Source: Diphasiastrum complanatum
Lineage: Eukaryota > Streptophyta > Lycopodiopsida > Lycopodiales > Lycopodiaceae
Reading direction: 5' to 3'
DNA: 64,000 bases
Assembly (NCBI GenBank): GCA_029204225.1
Contig: MU832086.1
Location: forward strand, 1-64,000
Under the pieces are notes generated by a model. That model had not been told where the DNA came from and made no database searches. It saw only the letters and a program-made list of their open reading frames with translations. Position numbers and translations under genes: made by a program. This document shows, piece by piece, positions 11,541 to 23,085 of this stretch. The stretch's first letter is position 1, and each line of letters begins with the position of its first letter.

Positions 11541-11900
11541 ATGTTTGCTCGAACAGATGGTGGAGGATAATACATCCCAAATGAATTTAGAAATTATTGT
11601 CAGAGTAATTGTATCATCCATCAAATAACAACAAGCTATTCTTCACAATCCAATGGCATAGGAGAAAAAAAGCATAGAGTGTTGGTAGAATGCGCCAAAG
11701 CAATGTTTGCACATGCATCTATCTCGAGTATATTTTGGGTAGAAGTTGTTGCAACACTAGCCTATATTCAAAATAGATAGTCTAAACTATCAGACTCTTC
11801 CTAGAATTTGAACCAAACAAAAACATTATACTAAAGGTTTACAAGTTTTTGGTTGCATTGCTTATGCTCAAATTCTAGATGAGCTAAGAAAATAAATAGA
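11541..11900 (+). pseudogene. Degraded copia integrase core
   Basis: With stops ignored, the plus strand reads like the second half of a copia integrase: a DGGG motif, then a degenerate SSQSNGIGEKKHRVL corresponding to the family's NGVAERKNRTL, then AKAMFAHASI, FWVEVVATLAYIQNR and a C-terminal DELRKKIDN. Several stops and indels are present. It is probably the left part of the old copia element whose RT relic resumes at 20180, split by the LINE-like element and element E. Confidence 0.6.
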
Positions 11901-12562
11901 TAATTTCTAACGTTAGATATGTCTAGGGTTTCTTGACATAAAGTCCTGCTTTGTGAGCTGTGGGTAACATTTTTTTTTGGAAAGTAAAACTATACGTAGG
12001 GTTGCTGGAGATGGGCGACGTAGCCCTATGAATTTCTTAGACAACTGTGGAATAGCCGTGGTAGCAAAGGTAGATGAGTCCACTATACCAATCACCCTTG
12101 TAGATTTCTTCACACAAAAGTTGTGCTTCAAGCTCTGTCTTCCAACGCTCTCTTGGAGACAAGAGTTTCTTCAATTTCAGGGCTCAGATTGTAGCTCAAT
12201 CCCTTGCTGTCCATTGCTACCTAGCAAGCATATCTTCTGCCATTATTAGTGCTCAGAAACATGATCACACCTCTATTGTCTAGCATTTTTCAGTTGACAT
12301 AATTTGGTTTCTCACTTATGCTACCTTACTGCTTGGTCTGCCACCTTATGTTAATAAGCTTGTAGATAGAGTTTTAGCCAGTTTCCAACGTGTATTTCCA
12401 ACCAGCGACAACCACCAGTTTCATCTGTTTCTTGCAGTATGTTTGCATCTCCAGCGAGTTCAAGCTTTTTTTCCCTCTTTTCAGGTATAGTTTGAGGATA
12501 GTCCTCTTGGTTTAGAAAACAAAGCCTGTCTTCTTGTCTTTGCTTTCCATTTTGCCTTCCGC

Positions 12563-12970
12563 TTGTGCATTCCTTGTGTTGTTTTAAAGTTGGGATCATC
12601 TTTACCTGTCAATATGGTTCCTGAAGAATCTTCTCATCCTTTGCAACTCTCAAATTTCAATCCTCTTGCTCGGCGTGGAGAAAAGAGACCCGATTCACCT
12701 TCAGACCATTCTTCTAGTGCTTCCCCTTCATGCACGCGCCGTGAAGCTCACCGTGAGGTTGTAGATTCCTTGCTTGTTTCCTCTGGCCAGGTGGCGCCAT
12801 ACTGTCCGTCCCATCTTCGCCACCAGCTTTCTTCCTATCTTTCAGTTTCTCAACTTTCTCCTTCTTCCTCTTCCCGCCCCTGTGTTCCATGTGTGGGATG
12901 TGGTCGCCTTTATGTGCAAGGTATTGGTCTTTCTCGCCATCAAAATGCTTGCTCTGCTTTTCGTCAGTAG
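12563..12970 (+). pseudogene. N-terminal zinc-finger region of the LINE-like element
   Basis: A 135-residue frame rich in Ser and Pro ends with CVGCGRLYVQGIGLSRHQNAC, read as C-x2-C-x12-H-x3-C, a single nucleic-acid-binding finger of the kind placed ahead of non-LTR reverse transcriptases. It stops shortly after the finger. It lies upstream of the RT in the same orientation, and the two were probably one frame or two adjacent ORFs. Confidence 0.45.
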
Positions 12971-13729
12971 CTCACATTAACCAGTGTCAACGTTGCACCT
13001 CATCATGCTCCCACTTCGCCACTCGACTCAGCTTGGACCTCGATTCACTCTCTTGATATTTTGAGCGCCTTTTACTTAGGTTTTTCTCGCCCTCGTCTTT
13101 ATGCACGCATACTCTTTGCCTTGCGCTTAGACGTCCAGAGAGCTTTGTCCTTACCTTTGTCTCGTTTGGCTTCCAACCCTTCTGATACCACAACTTGACA
13201 TGCCTTTTTGCTTTTTTCTCTATGGTGTTTGCCTCTGCCTCCTCGGGGTGGTGATGCTGGTCACAGGGAACCTCGCAACAGGATTCATTGCTTTATGTAA
13301 GGAGATTGGGAGAATCTGGAAGAAGAGCATTTTCTTCACTGTCGCATGTGCTTGCTGCTCAGTGAGATTCTACTTCGGATGGCATTTCTACACCCCTTGT
13401 TCATCATCAGTTGCGTCGCTGTGTTTTACTTGGGCAAGTGGGTGAGTATTCTCGTGCAACTCGTGCTCTAGCTCCTACAAGTCCAACGACTCCTTCTGCT
13501 GCGACGCTTCAAGCTTTGGAGCTTCTTCATCCACCGACAAATGATTGTCTTCTCTTTTTGTTGAGAACTTTGAACCTGATTCCGATCTGCAGCACTCAAA
13601 ATCTCATTTTCTTAATGCTTTTCTACGCAGCCCTCATCTGTCAACTAGGGGTCCTTCTGGTATGGTTTTCGAGCATCTTCGTGACTATTTCTCTCTTGAT
13701 GATTCTGCTAGCGGGTTTGGTTTGCTCTT

Positions 13730-14700
13730 CCATAGCACGTGGGCGTATTCCTCTTTCTATTTCTAGTATTCCTGGTGCTGCTCATTTGATAGCCCTGGAT
13801 AAGCCTGGCGGTGGCGTGCGTCCCATTGCTGTTGGAGAGGTTTTATACAAATTGGTTTCTAGGGCTCTTGGTTTTCAGCTTCGTGACAGTTCTCATGACC
13901 ACATATTTTCTCATCAGTTTGGTTGTGCTACCCCTGGCGGTTGCGAGACAGTCATACATGCTTTGCCTGCTACCTTGGATCTTCATCCAGATTGGGTTGT
14001 CCTTCAAGTGGATGTAAAAAACGCTTTCAATTCTGTTTTCCGAGGAGCCATTTTCCAAGAACTTCGTGTGACTCACGGTCCACTCGCTCAGCTCATCCCG
14101 TTTGTTCGCTCTTTTTATTCCATGGATGTGCCTCTATATTTCAGTCGTGTTTCTTGCTTAGGTGATGTTTCGGTTATCCCTTCTGCTGATGGTATTAGGC
14201 AAGGTGATCCCTTGGGTGGTGTTTTTTTTTTGCTTTGGCACACTTTCGAGCATTGCGAGCTTCTTCTTCTGCTTTTCCTTCTTGTTTGTTTCCCTCTTTT
14301 GCTGATGACACGCATATTGTGGGACTTGCTAATGACGTCTTTTCAGCTTTCCTACATTTCTCTCAACAACTTTCGACTTTGGGCCTCACTATGAATCCCT
14401 CTAAGTGCGTTGCTTGGTGTCCTCAGGGCCTCCTTCCTGAGCTCCCTTTTCCTACAAGTTTCGATACTCCGGTAGATGGGATTCGAGCACTTGGTATTCC
14501 TATAGATTTCTCGGAATTTGTGGCTTCCTCTTTGCAGGATACTTTGGGCGCGCATCTTCGTCATGCTGATTTGCTACCAAAGCTTGGCAGCGCTCAAGTT
14601 GCTCTAAGGATCTCACTCAATGCTTCACTCAATGGCCAAGTTATATCTACGACATGTTCCTCCCTCTCCTCATGTTTTGGCTTTGCTACAGGATTTTGAT
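13730..14700 (+). pseudogene. Reverse transcriptase domain of the LINE-like element
   Basis: Motifs in order: KPGGGVRPIAVG (near 13803), the D of QVDVKNAFNSV (motif A, about 14010), GIRQGDPLGG (motif B, about 14193-14221), then a phase change at a run of ten T, and FADDTHIVG (motif C, about 14300). Both catalytic aspartates of the FADD box are intact. The frame is broken before motif 1 and again at the T run, so the copy is inactive. The palm order and FADD box identify a retrotransposon RT; no endonuclease domain was recognised. Confidence 0.8.
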
Positions 14701-15307
14701 AATACTTTATTAGATATTTTGGGTCATTGGTGGGTTCAGAATCCTTTCATACTCCAAATGGTCAGTTCGTTAAGCGACAAGTCTCTCTTCCCGCTTCTTC
14801 CGGAGGTGTTCGTCTTACTTGCACAACTTCTATTGCTCCAGCTGTTTTTCTGGGAAGTTGGGCCCTTGTTGCTCTGCACTTATCTCTCGGTTTCAATAGG
14901 ACAACAAGCCCATTCTTTATTCAATAGCTCATGTGGAAACATGCATTCTTCCTTTCCAACAACATCTTCGTGCGGCCAAGGATCTCATCCCTCCACTTGT
15001 GCGGGCTTCTTTGCCTCCCTTTGAAACTTTGCTTACCAGATCTGATCCTTTTGGGCAGTCCAGCATAGTATTTTGCCATGACGATCCGTTCAAGAATCGG
15101 TGGATTACAATCCTTCACTAATTGGATGATTCGATAGGTAGTCTCAGATTGTTTCATTAGGGAGCTTTTTTAGTTTAGATAATCCTGCATTGGTGGTCTC
15201 CATAGCTCAGTACCAGAATGTTGCAAAGTAGCCGGTTGGTAAATTGCTTCAAGGTTCGCTCAATGACGCTGGTGTTCCGATTTTTTTTTTCTTTTACTAT
15301 TTTTTTT

Positions 15308-15672
15308 AAAGGGAATAGAATAGTCGCACTCGTGGGAGGAGGCTATCTGAAAGATAGAGTCGCTCACCAACGAGGTTTAGGTCCTTTTCCAATTTTTATT
15401 TTTATTTTTTTTAAAAGTCTTTAATGGTGTCTTTTTATGGTTTTTTTTTTGTTTTTTTTAATCTTACGGTCCTTTTTTTTTTTTTTTGGGAATAGAACTG
15501 TCAAAGTCATGGGAGGACGCTATCTAAAAGATAGAGAAGGCTCACCACGTTGAGGTTTTTCTTCCAATTTTTCGTTTTTATTTTTTTAAAGGAAATAGAG
15601 CCGTCGCAGTCGTGGGAAGAGGCTATCTGAAAGATAGAGTCACTCACCAGTGAGGCTTAGGTTCTTTTAAGA
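15308..15672 (+). repeat. Three imperfect repeats with a conserved hairpin
   Basis: Copies start near 15308, 15488 and 15588. Each holds a variant of GGGAATAGA, GTCGTGGGAGGAGGC and CTATCTgaAAGATAG, followed by CTCACCA and GAGGTTTAGG, separated by long T runs. CTATCT/AGATAG can form a short stem. The repeats follow the LINE-like coding region and may be its 3' UTR. Confidence 0.7.
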
Positions 15673-16454
15673 TTTTGAGTTTTTTTTTTAGCTATTTTTT
15701 GGCTATTTTGAAAAAATGGCTGGGAACTAACTTTTGCAGAGAATCATGTGTCCTTTTCTTAGTGAGACTAAGATGGAACTTCAGAAGGCTCTGTGAAGGT
15801 TAGTTTAGACAATTCTAAAAGTCATGGTCTCTAACCCGTTTTCTCGCCAAAAACGATTTTTTCATGTTTTTTGAATTTTTATAGTTTTTTTTTAATTTAT
15901 GAAAGCACATACATACCAAAAAAATCACGGAAAAAGAGGAAGAGAGCCTAGAGAGATAGCAAGAAAGAAAGAATGGGGAGAAGTGTTATGCGGCGAGACG
16001 AGAGTTCATTCAAAAAACTAAGACTATAGTACATTCAAAACAAAAAAGCATGAAAATTGACAAATCTAACACTAAACCACCCTAATCTACCCACAAAATC
16101 TGAGTTTTAGGTGAAAAAAGAGTTGTGAGGAAGAAGAAAAGAGAAAGAGAGAAGAAGAGAGTGCAAGAAAAGCTATGCGGCGAGGCGAGTGTGTGGCGCT
16201 CCCCTGCAATGGCGCCACTGTCGTGTCGTCAATGTAGTATAGAGGTTTGTCACTTGGAGTGGCAACCTCGCCTTCACCTGCATAGCAAGAAAAGAGAGAG
16301 AAAAGTTTCAAGTAGCGAGAGGCTTGGGTAGCCCGAGCACCTTCCCCAAACTATTTGGTCACTACTTAGAGAGAGGAGAGAAGAGAGAGAGGGAATTCCT
16401 AGGTTGAGAAAGGCTTTGAGGGCTCGAGCACCTACCCAAAGCTATTCTATCCCA

Positions 16455-16525
<71 letters not shown>

Positions 16526-17090
16526 CTTGGTTAGGAAAGGCTTGGGAGGCTCGAGCACCTTCCCCAAACTATTCGGTCCCAACCAAGGAAGGAGAGAGAG
16601 AGAGAGCTAGAGATGGAGATAGATATAGAAAGAGCAAGAGTTCTATTAAGAATAGAGATGATGCTTTACAATGGAAAATGGCCTCCTTATATAGTTGAGA
16701 GGGGAGGCCATCTTGGCTCTCATTGGCCCTTTTTAATTGGCTAGAATCCTAATCCTAGCCATTCAAACTAAACTTATTGCAATCTAATGGTTCAATAAGA
16801 AGAAGACCAAACTCACATGATTCATGTGAGACTCCCTCAACTTAGAACCATGTAACTTGACTTTGGGATTTTTATTATTTATTCTATTTAGGCCCCAAGT
16901 CTTTTATTCAACTTCTACCTAACCATTTTGCGTGCTCATTGGGTTGGGCTTACACACGTAGAGACGCCAGTGCCCTCGCACTTATTATTCTAGCTGTACA
17001 ATGTACTCTGGCGGGGCCCACTAGGTAAGTCTTGGCCAACAGTACTTTAAGTGGTGGGACCCACTTGTTTATTTATGTACAGGAAATACC
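15673..17090. repeat. Low-complexity and repeat-rich segment before element E
   Basis: It holds two copies of a TATGCGGCGAG motif (about 15988 and 16174), three copies of a roughly 60-bp unit with GGCTCGAGCACC and CCCAAA (about 16320-16590), and a perfect GA microsatellite. A TATATAG and repeated TTATT tracts follow. No gene was found; it may be the decayed LTR or leader of another element. Confidence 0.5.
16457..16522 (+). repeat. (GA)n microsatellite
   Basis: About 33 uninterrupted GA units, placed between two copies of the 60-bp local repeat. Confidence 0.95.
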
Positions 17091-17096
17091 CACAAC

Positions 17097-19243
17097 ATGG
17101 TTGAATCAGCCAAATGTATGCTAGCGCATGCATCGCTGCCCAAGAGATTATGGGTTGAAGTTGTCTCCATTGCAGCTTACGTCCAGAATAGATGTTCAAC
17201 TAAGGCCCTCTTAGGCAAGACACCCCACGAGGTGTGGACAGGTTCTAAGCCTTCTATGAAGAACCTAAGAGTGTTTAAGTGTGTTGCCTACGTGTAGATC
17301 CCAAAAGACACGAGGAAGAAATTGGACTTTCAAGGTCTCAAGACCATCCTGATCGGATATACTTCATTTGATAATACATACAAGCTGTATGATCCTGATA
17401 CTCAGCAAATCTTGTATAGTCAAGATACAGTCTTTATTGAGGATCAGTTCGTCGACATCAAAGGCAAGGATATTGCTCCAGAAGAACCTTCATCACCTGC
17501 CATTGATACGACTGTCAGAGCTTCTGGCTCAGGCTTGTCTATTGTCGACCCTCTTCTTGACAACGAATCAAACGAAGATGTTGCTGCTACCCAGCAACAA
17601 GTCCTAGGAGTGGTTAATCAGTCGAATCCTCCCAGAAGATCAAGCCGAGTGCGCACACAGCCCACAAGGTATACTCCTGAGTCTGTTTGTCTCTTGATAC
17701 AGGAACCGACGATAGTCGAAGAGGCACTCAGCCAACCAGACTCTGATCTCTGGAGAGAAGCTATGGACAGAGAGTATTCCTCTCTGATCAAGAACTAGAC
17801 GTGGTCATTAGTCGAAGCTCCTATTGGCTGCAATATTATTGATTGCAAATGGATCTTTAAGATCAAATACAAAGCCAATGGAGCAATTGATCGAAGGAAG
17901 ACAATACTGGTAGTACGAGGATTCACTCAAATCCCGAACATCAACTATGGCGACACTTTCAGTCCAATAGTCAAACATTCGTCGATCTGAATGCTCTTGT
18001 CTTATGCTGCAGCTGCTGACCTCGAAGTACATCAACTTGATAGACAAACAACTTCTCTGAATGGAGTTATACAAGAAGATATCTACATGATCCAGTCCAA
18101 AGGATATGTTCTGGAAGGTATGAAAAATCATGTCTGTAAACTCCACAAAACATAGTACAGCTTGAAATAGTCTGCCAGAGCTTGGTTTCAGAGGATCAAC
18201 ACATTCCTCATCGAACAAGGATTTAAACCAAGCACAGCTGATTGCAACGTCTATTCCAAGTCAGTGCAACAATTCTTCATTATCATCACCTTATACGTGG
18301 ATGATACGTTGCTCTTCAGCAACAATACGGATTCGAAGCAGATGCTGTTTTCAGAATTTGACATGACTGATCTGCACGAAGCTCACTTTTATCTAGGCAT
18401 TCAAATTCATAGAGACAAAGCGAAACGACTGATTTACATCATTCAACAAAGGCATCTTCACAATATTCTTACAGATACAATCTAATGAATTATAAATTAG
18501 CTCACTCACCAATGGATCTAGGCCTACATCTGTCAAAGGACCAATGTCCCCAGACCAAGCAAGAAGAGGAGTAGATGAGAGAGTATCCATATCGATCGAT
18601 ACTTGGATCTCTCATGTATGCAATGTTGTACAAGACGCTTTTTCAGTAAGCTCACTCAGCCAATATATGGCTGATCCTGACATCACCCATTGAAAGGCTC
18701 TCATAAGAGTCATGAGATATATTCGAGCTACCATGGACCAGTGCATCTGCTATGGAGATGTCAACAACGACAATCTTCATCAGCTCAATGGATATTCTGA
18801 TGCAAGCTGGGGAGGAGATGTAGACAATCGTAAGTCCACATCTGGATTTACCTTCTTCTTCAACGACAGTCCTATTTCATGGAACAGTTGTAAGCAAGCC
18901 TCTATCGCACTTTCTTCTACAGAGCAGAATACATTGTTGCTTCTCAATCTATTAAGGAAGCGTTTTGGTTGAGAAATTTATTGTTAGACGTTAATTGTAT
19001 CAGTACAACCCTACAATTTTATTCTGTGATAATCAGAGTGCTATTGCCTTATCGGCCAACCCTAGGTTTCACTCTAGGAGTAAGCACATTGAAATCAGAT
19101 ATCACTATATCAGGGGCAAGGTTCTCAACAAGGAGGTGAGCTTAACGTACTGCAGAACGCAGGACATGGTTGCAGACATATTGCACACAACAAATTTTGT
19201 GCATTGCTTAGTTTGAAGATCAAGGCATTCGCGGATCCAGATT
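17097..19243 (+). pseudogene. Element E integrase C-terminus, RT and RNase H
   Basis: In order: LPKRLWVEVVSIAAYVQNRC and TPHEVWTGSKPSMKNLRVF (integrase C-terminal side), a linker ending RRSSRVRTQPTRYTPES, and the RT lead-in LWREAMDREYSSLIKN, followed by a stop. The palm continues through WIFKIKYKANG and YVDDTLLF (the YVDD box, near 18294-18315). The connection region is QIHRDKAKR, and RNase H shows SDASWGGD and the final SKHIEIRYHYIRG. At least four stops and frame breaks make it inactive, although the YVDD box and the RNase H acidic residues remain. Confidence 0.85.
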
Positions 19244-19251
19244 AGGTGGGG

Positions 19252-20179
19252 TGTCGGATTTATCTCCTCTACTCTCCTAAATCCATTTTAATCTGCCTCC
19301 ATTCATGCTACATTTTTACTCACGTTGTCGCGCAGTCTGCATATTTACATGTAAATTCTCACAGGCAAAGAAAAGGTGAAAGAATTGTGACACTGTGTTT
19401 TTACACGTGTTTTTGTGACAGGCAAAAAAGGTGACACTGCCTTATCAGAGTGACGTATTTTTTGTATCTTCACCAATGTTCACTTCAGCAAAGGCTGATG
19501 TCGCACCCTTTTCACGCTCACCCCATGCAACTATGCTAACAGACTTGACAATGACTGCAGCCATGCACGATCTCCTACAGACAGCACATCCACTTTGTAC
19601 TTTCTTCATTTGCACACCTGTAACATTGTGTATATATACTAAATATCATTTGTGTATTCAAATTGATTGTTGATTGAGAGATCAAGAGAACAAGTGTGTG
19701 TAAATATAGCATCAGAAGCTTATCAGAGATAGACGAAGTAGAGGCCTTGTGCATTGATTCTTTTATTGTCAGTAACAGGTTCATTCCTCTCACAAATTGA
19801 ATTAGCCATTCGCGACTAATATTTAGTCTTGCCTTTCGCGAATCATTCGCGACTGATTATCAGTCGAGCTCAATCTAGCTCTTCGCGAATCATTCGTGAC
19901 AGATAATTTGTCTAGCTGTTCGTGACAAATTATTTTTCTAGTGTTTTATCAACGTTTGGCTACGTAATCAGAACGACCGTGATTTCTATCACTAACGTTT
20001 TATTCGTTTCTTATAGGCATAGTCATGCTTAGGGAAAGAGTCATATAGCTCATTATGCTGCGCACGAACACTTTCCGTTCGAGTTCGTTTCTCGTTCGAG
20101 TTTCTCCTCTTTTCGTGTTCGTTTTCTTTTTGAGCTATTTTCATTTCTCACACACACGACACACCGTGTTTCTCCAACA
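19252..20179 (+). repeat. 3' LTR of element E (928 bp)
   Basis: It begins TGTCGGATTTATC after a G-rich polypurine tract and ends TTTCTCCAACA. The related LTR of element F begins TGTTGGATTTATC and ends the same way, but is 1226 bp. E's LTR therefore appears shortened by internal deletions. It contains several TTCGCGA motifs between 19806 and 19890. Confidence 0.85.
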
Positions 20180-21300
20180 GGACAGTCATGGATCTACCAC
20201 CTAGCAAGCATATTATTAACTATAAGTGGGTTTTTTAAAATCAAATATAAATCTAATGGTAACATTGATAGAAGAAGTACCAGATTAGTGGTGAAAGAGT
20301 TTTTTCTCAAATACCTAGTATTGACTACTCATAAACTTTTAATCCCGTGATTAAATTCTCTTCCATCATATTACATATGTAGTAGCCAAAGATATGGAGA
20401 TTTACCAAATAGATGTGCAGACAGCTTTCTTTAATGGACTATCTACATGCACCAACCTAAAGATTATGAACTCAAAAGCAAGGAGCATAGAAAGTACAAA
20501 CTCCATAATGTCTTGTATAAATAGAAGTAGTCACCAAGGGTATGGTTTTAAAGCAATATTTTTTTAATATAAATCATAGTTTTAAACCAAACTTTTCTGC
20601 TTCGAATGTACATTATAAGATTCTAAAACTGTTTTTATAATTGTTACATTGTATGTTGATGCTACATTGCTTTTTGAAAATGACATCAAACTTCTTAAGC
20701 AAGTAAAAGCTACATTGTCAAAGTAATTTAATATGACAGATCTCGGAGATAATTATTCCTTGGCATCCAAACTTATAGAGACATGAACAATAGACCAATT
20801 TATATCAACAAAGATATTTTCATAATATATTGCATGATTATAATTTCCAAAACTGTAAGCCTGTAAATGTTCCAATGGATCTAGGCATAAAATTGGATCA
20901 TTGTCTTCGGACAGATATAAAAAGAGAGCAAATAAAGGAGTATCAAGTTTCCTCCATCATTGGATCTCTCATGTATGCCAAGTTATGTACTAGGGCCCAA
21001 CATTACTTATGTAGTCAACACACCAAGTCAATTCATGTCAAACCTTAAAATATCTCATTGGAAGACACTTATCAAAGTGCTAAAATATTTACAAGCCACC
21101 AAAAACTAGTGCATCTACTACAACATGGCATTTGGCTTAGAAAATTACTTATTGACATCAAACTATCTCAGAATAGTCTAGCTCAGTTGTTTGTGATCAT
21201 CAAATTGCTACCGCATTCTCACTAGGTCCTAGATTTCATTCCAAGAGTAAATATTGAGGTAAAATATAATTATGTTAAAGAGAAAGTTCTAGATAGATAA
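20180..21300 (+). pseudogene. Old degraded copia RT and RNase H relic
   Basis: Reading through many stops, the plus strand resembles a copia RT starting at MDLPPSKHIINYKW (20188), then NIDRRSTRLV, YMHQPKDYE, the YVDA remnant of the catalytic box near 20652, and QATKN. An RNase H tail shows a degenerate SKY. It begins exactly at the LTR end of element E, as expected for an interrupted target. It may be the continuation of the integrase relic at 11541-11900. Confidence 0.65.
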
Positions 21301-21845
21301 GTTTGTCTAATTTTTTTTATAATATAATTCATGGCTACAGACATTTTACTGAGGCACTAAATTTAGAAAGCCATCATAGAGTCTGTGAGATGCTCAAGTT
21401 AAAGATGGAAGTTACAAGGATCTTCATTATGGAGGAGTGTTGGAATTTCCATTCAATTCCTATCAATTTTACAAAAATACTTGAGTTTTCTAACAGTCTA
21501 AAAAAATACACATAGCTCCACCCAATCTACAGAAATACACTAAGTTCTGCTAGACGAGTAGATGCAGATCGACATTAGTCGATGAAAGCCTTGAATCCGT
21601 AGAAACAAAGTTCGACATAGATAAAAAAGCTCCGAATGCCACAAGTCAAAAAAAATAATGAAAGACACAAGTAGAAAAAAATGATGATTATAATAAATCC
21701 TAAAAAATGTCAATTAATCGACTTTTGATTAGTCAATGAAAATGTTGACTCTAAAAATGTCAATTGACATTTTCATAGTGCCACTCAAAATGGAGATCTT
21801 CCTCTATCTAGTCTAAAATTTTAAGAATTTTTCTTACTTCAAGAC
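21301..21845. other. No gene recognised
   Basis: AT-rich DNA between the copia relic and element C, with short local repeats of an ATGTCAATT motif near 21706-21780. No supported coding feature. Confidence 0.3.
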
Positions 21846-22468
21846 TGTGAAAAATTGCCTATGTTGGCAAATCTAGCCATGTAGAATATTGTACATTTTG
21901 TCTATATTTTTTGTTTGACACTTGTATGGCCAAAGTGCCACATGGCAATCTACACAGGTTAGCTCGAGTCAAGAGGAGTGGTTGTGTCCATTTGGTAGTG
22001 GCAACCATGCACCTACCAAGCATGACTCTAGGATCTAGGCTAGGGTTTCATTTGTTGAGTCTACCTCCTTATTACATGCTGGATTTTCACCTAACTTAGC
22101 AAAGGAAGTGAGTTTTGCTATGTATTCCATCTCTCCATAGTGACAAGAAAGATTTTGTTTGGGAGACATTGGCAATCTCGAGTTTGAGCTCTACATGTAC
22201 ATTGATATTGTGAACCAAATGAAACCATTACTTCAAGCACTTCAATCTCTGTTGTAAATCCGTACTGGAGCCTACTCTTCACACATGTGCACTCGAATCT
22301 GGGTCTTTGATCTTGTTTATTGATTATCAATATTTGTTATGTGTCAAATTGCCAATCTAGATCAAGATTTGTTGTCTACTTTTTTTATGCATTGTTAAGC
22401 AAGCACATAATCTCTCTTGTGGATCTTCTAAGATCCATTTTTGTTTCCTAAAGTATTGTACTTTCACA
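21846..22468 (+). repeat. Probable 5' LTR of element C
   Basis: It starts TGTGAAAAATTGCC and ends GTACTTTCACA directly before a TGGTATCATAGC primer-binding site. Its interior resembles the LTR of element D only loosely, through a shared TCCGTACT followed by a CACACATGTG palindrome. The start is less certain than the end. Confidence 0.6.
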
Positions 22469-22480
22469 TGGTATCATAGC
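22469..22480 (+). other. Primer-binding site of element C
   Basis: TGGTATCATAGC, one base different from the copia consensus TGGTATCAGAGC, lies immediately after the LTR end and about 600 bases before the gag ATG. Confidence 0.8.
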
Positions 22481-23085
22481 CAAGTACAAGAGCTTTGATC
22501 ATAGATCCATTCAAATCCATTTTTAGCAATTTCTGGTGCTAAAAACTAGTCTTGTGAGGGCGAGCTAGGAGCTAAGTTTTGGTGGTAGGAATTGATATCA
22601 AACTTGGTAGGGATCAAATTCCATACTATTCCCATGTGTGGGCACTTCTAAACTAGCATTAAATGCAATACATTCATTTGATCACTGTAAATTCAATTTG
22701 TGAGCTATTGTTGTAATGTTTGGTGGAGATCCTAAGATCATTTGCCATTAATTAGATTTGAATTTGTTTCATGGAATCTAATTGGTCTAGGCTGAGTTCA
22801 AGTCCTATTAAGGTTAAAAATAGGTCTTGTAAGTACACCAAGAAGGTATAAAGAGATTAAGTCAATTTTTGTCCAAAAATAGACAAGATTGTTAAGATTT
22901 GTTTGAAAGTAAATTTCACTTCATCTTATCTTCATTCCAACTTTGTGAGGGAGTGATAGAACTATGATTATAATTCTATTTGTGGGATTAGAGATTAGAT
23001 TTGAGTGAAACACTGCAAGTGTGAAACCTTTGTGAGTTTCAAGTCAAACCAATCTATTTCTTGTGTGTACAAATTCACTAGTAAG

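Larger units (their letters stand above)
11940..15200 (+). mobile_element. LINE-like non-LTR retrotransposon, decayed
   Basis: A pyrimidine-rich plus-strand element with an upstream Cys/His zinc-finger frame, then a frameshifted reverse transcriptase and a C-terminal region (LPASSGGVRLTC near 14780-14810). No LTR or primer-binding site is seen. The 5' limit near 11940 is placed where the copia relic stops matching; the 3' limit is where coding similarity fades before the T-rich repeats. The RT has the D, RQGDPLGG and FADD signatures. It is a non-LTR type, but I cannot name the clade. Confidence 0.6.
17097..20179 (+). mobile_element. Element E: 5'-truncated copia retrotransposon with 3' LTR
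   Basis: The element starts inside integrase and runs through the RT and RNase H to a purine tract and a 3' LTR (19252-20179). gag, protease and most of integrase are missing. Its right LTR end abuts the RT of an older copia relic at 20180, so it most likely inserted there. Element F at 27884-30324 is a close relative of its 3' half. Confidence 0.85.
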
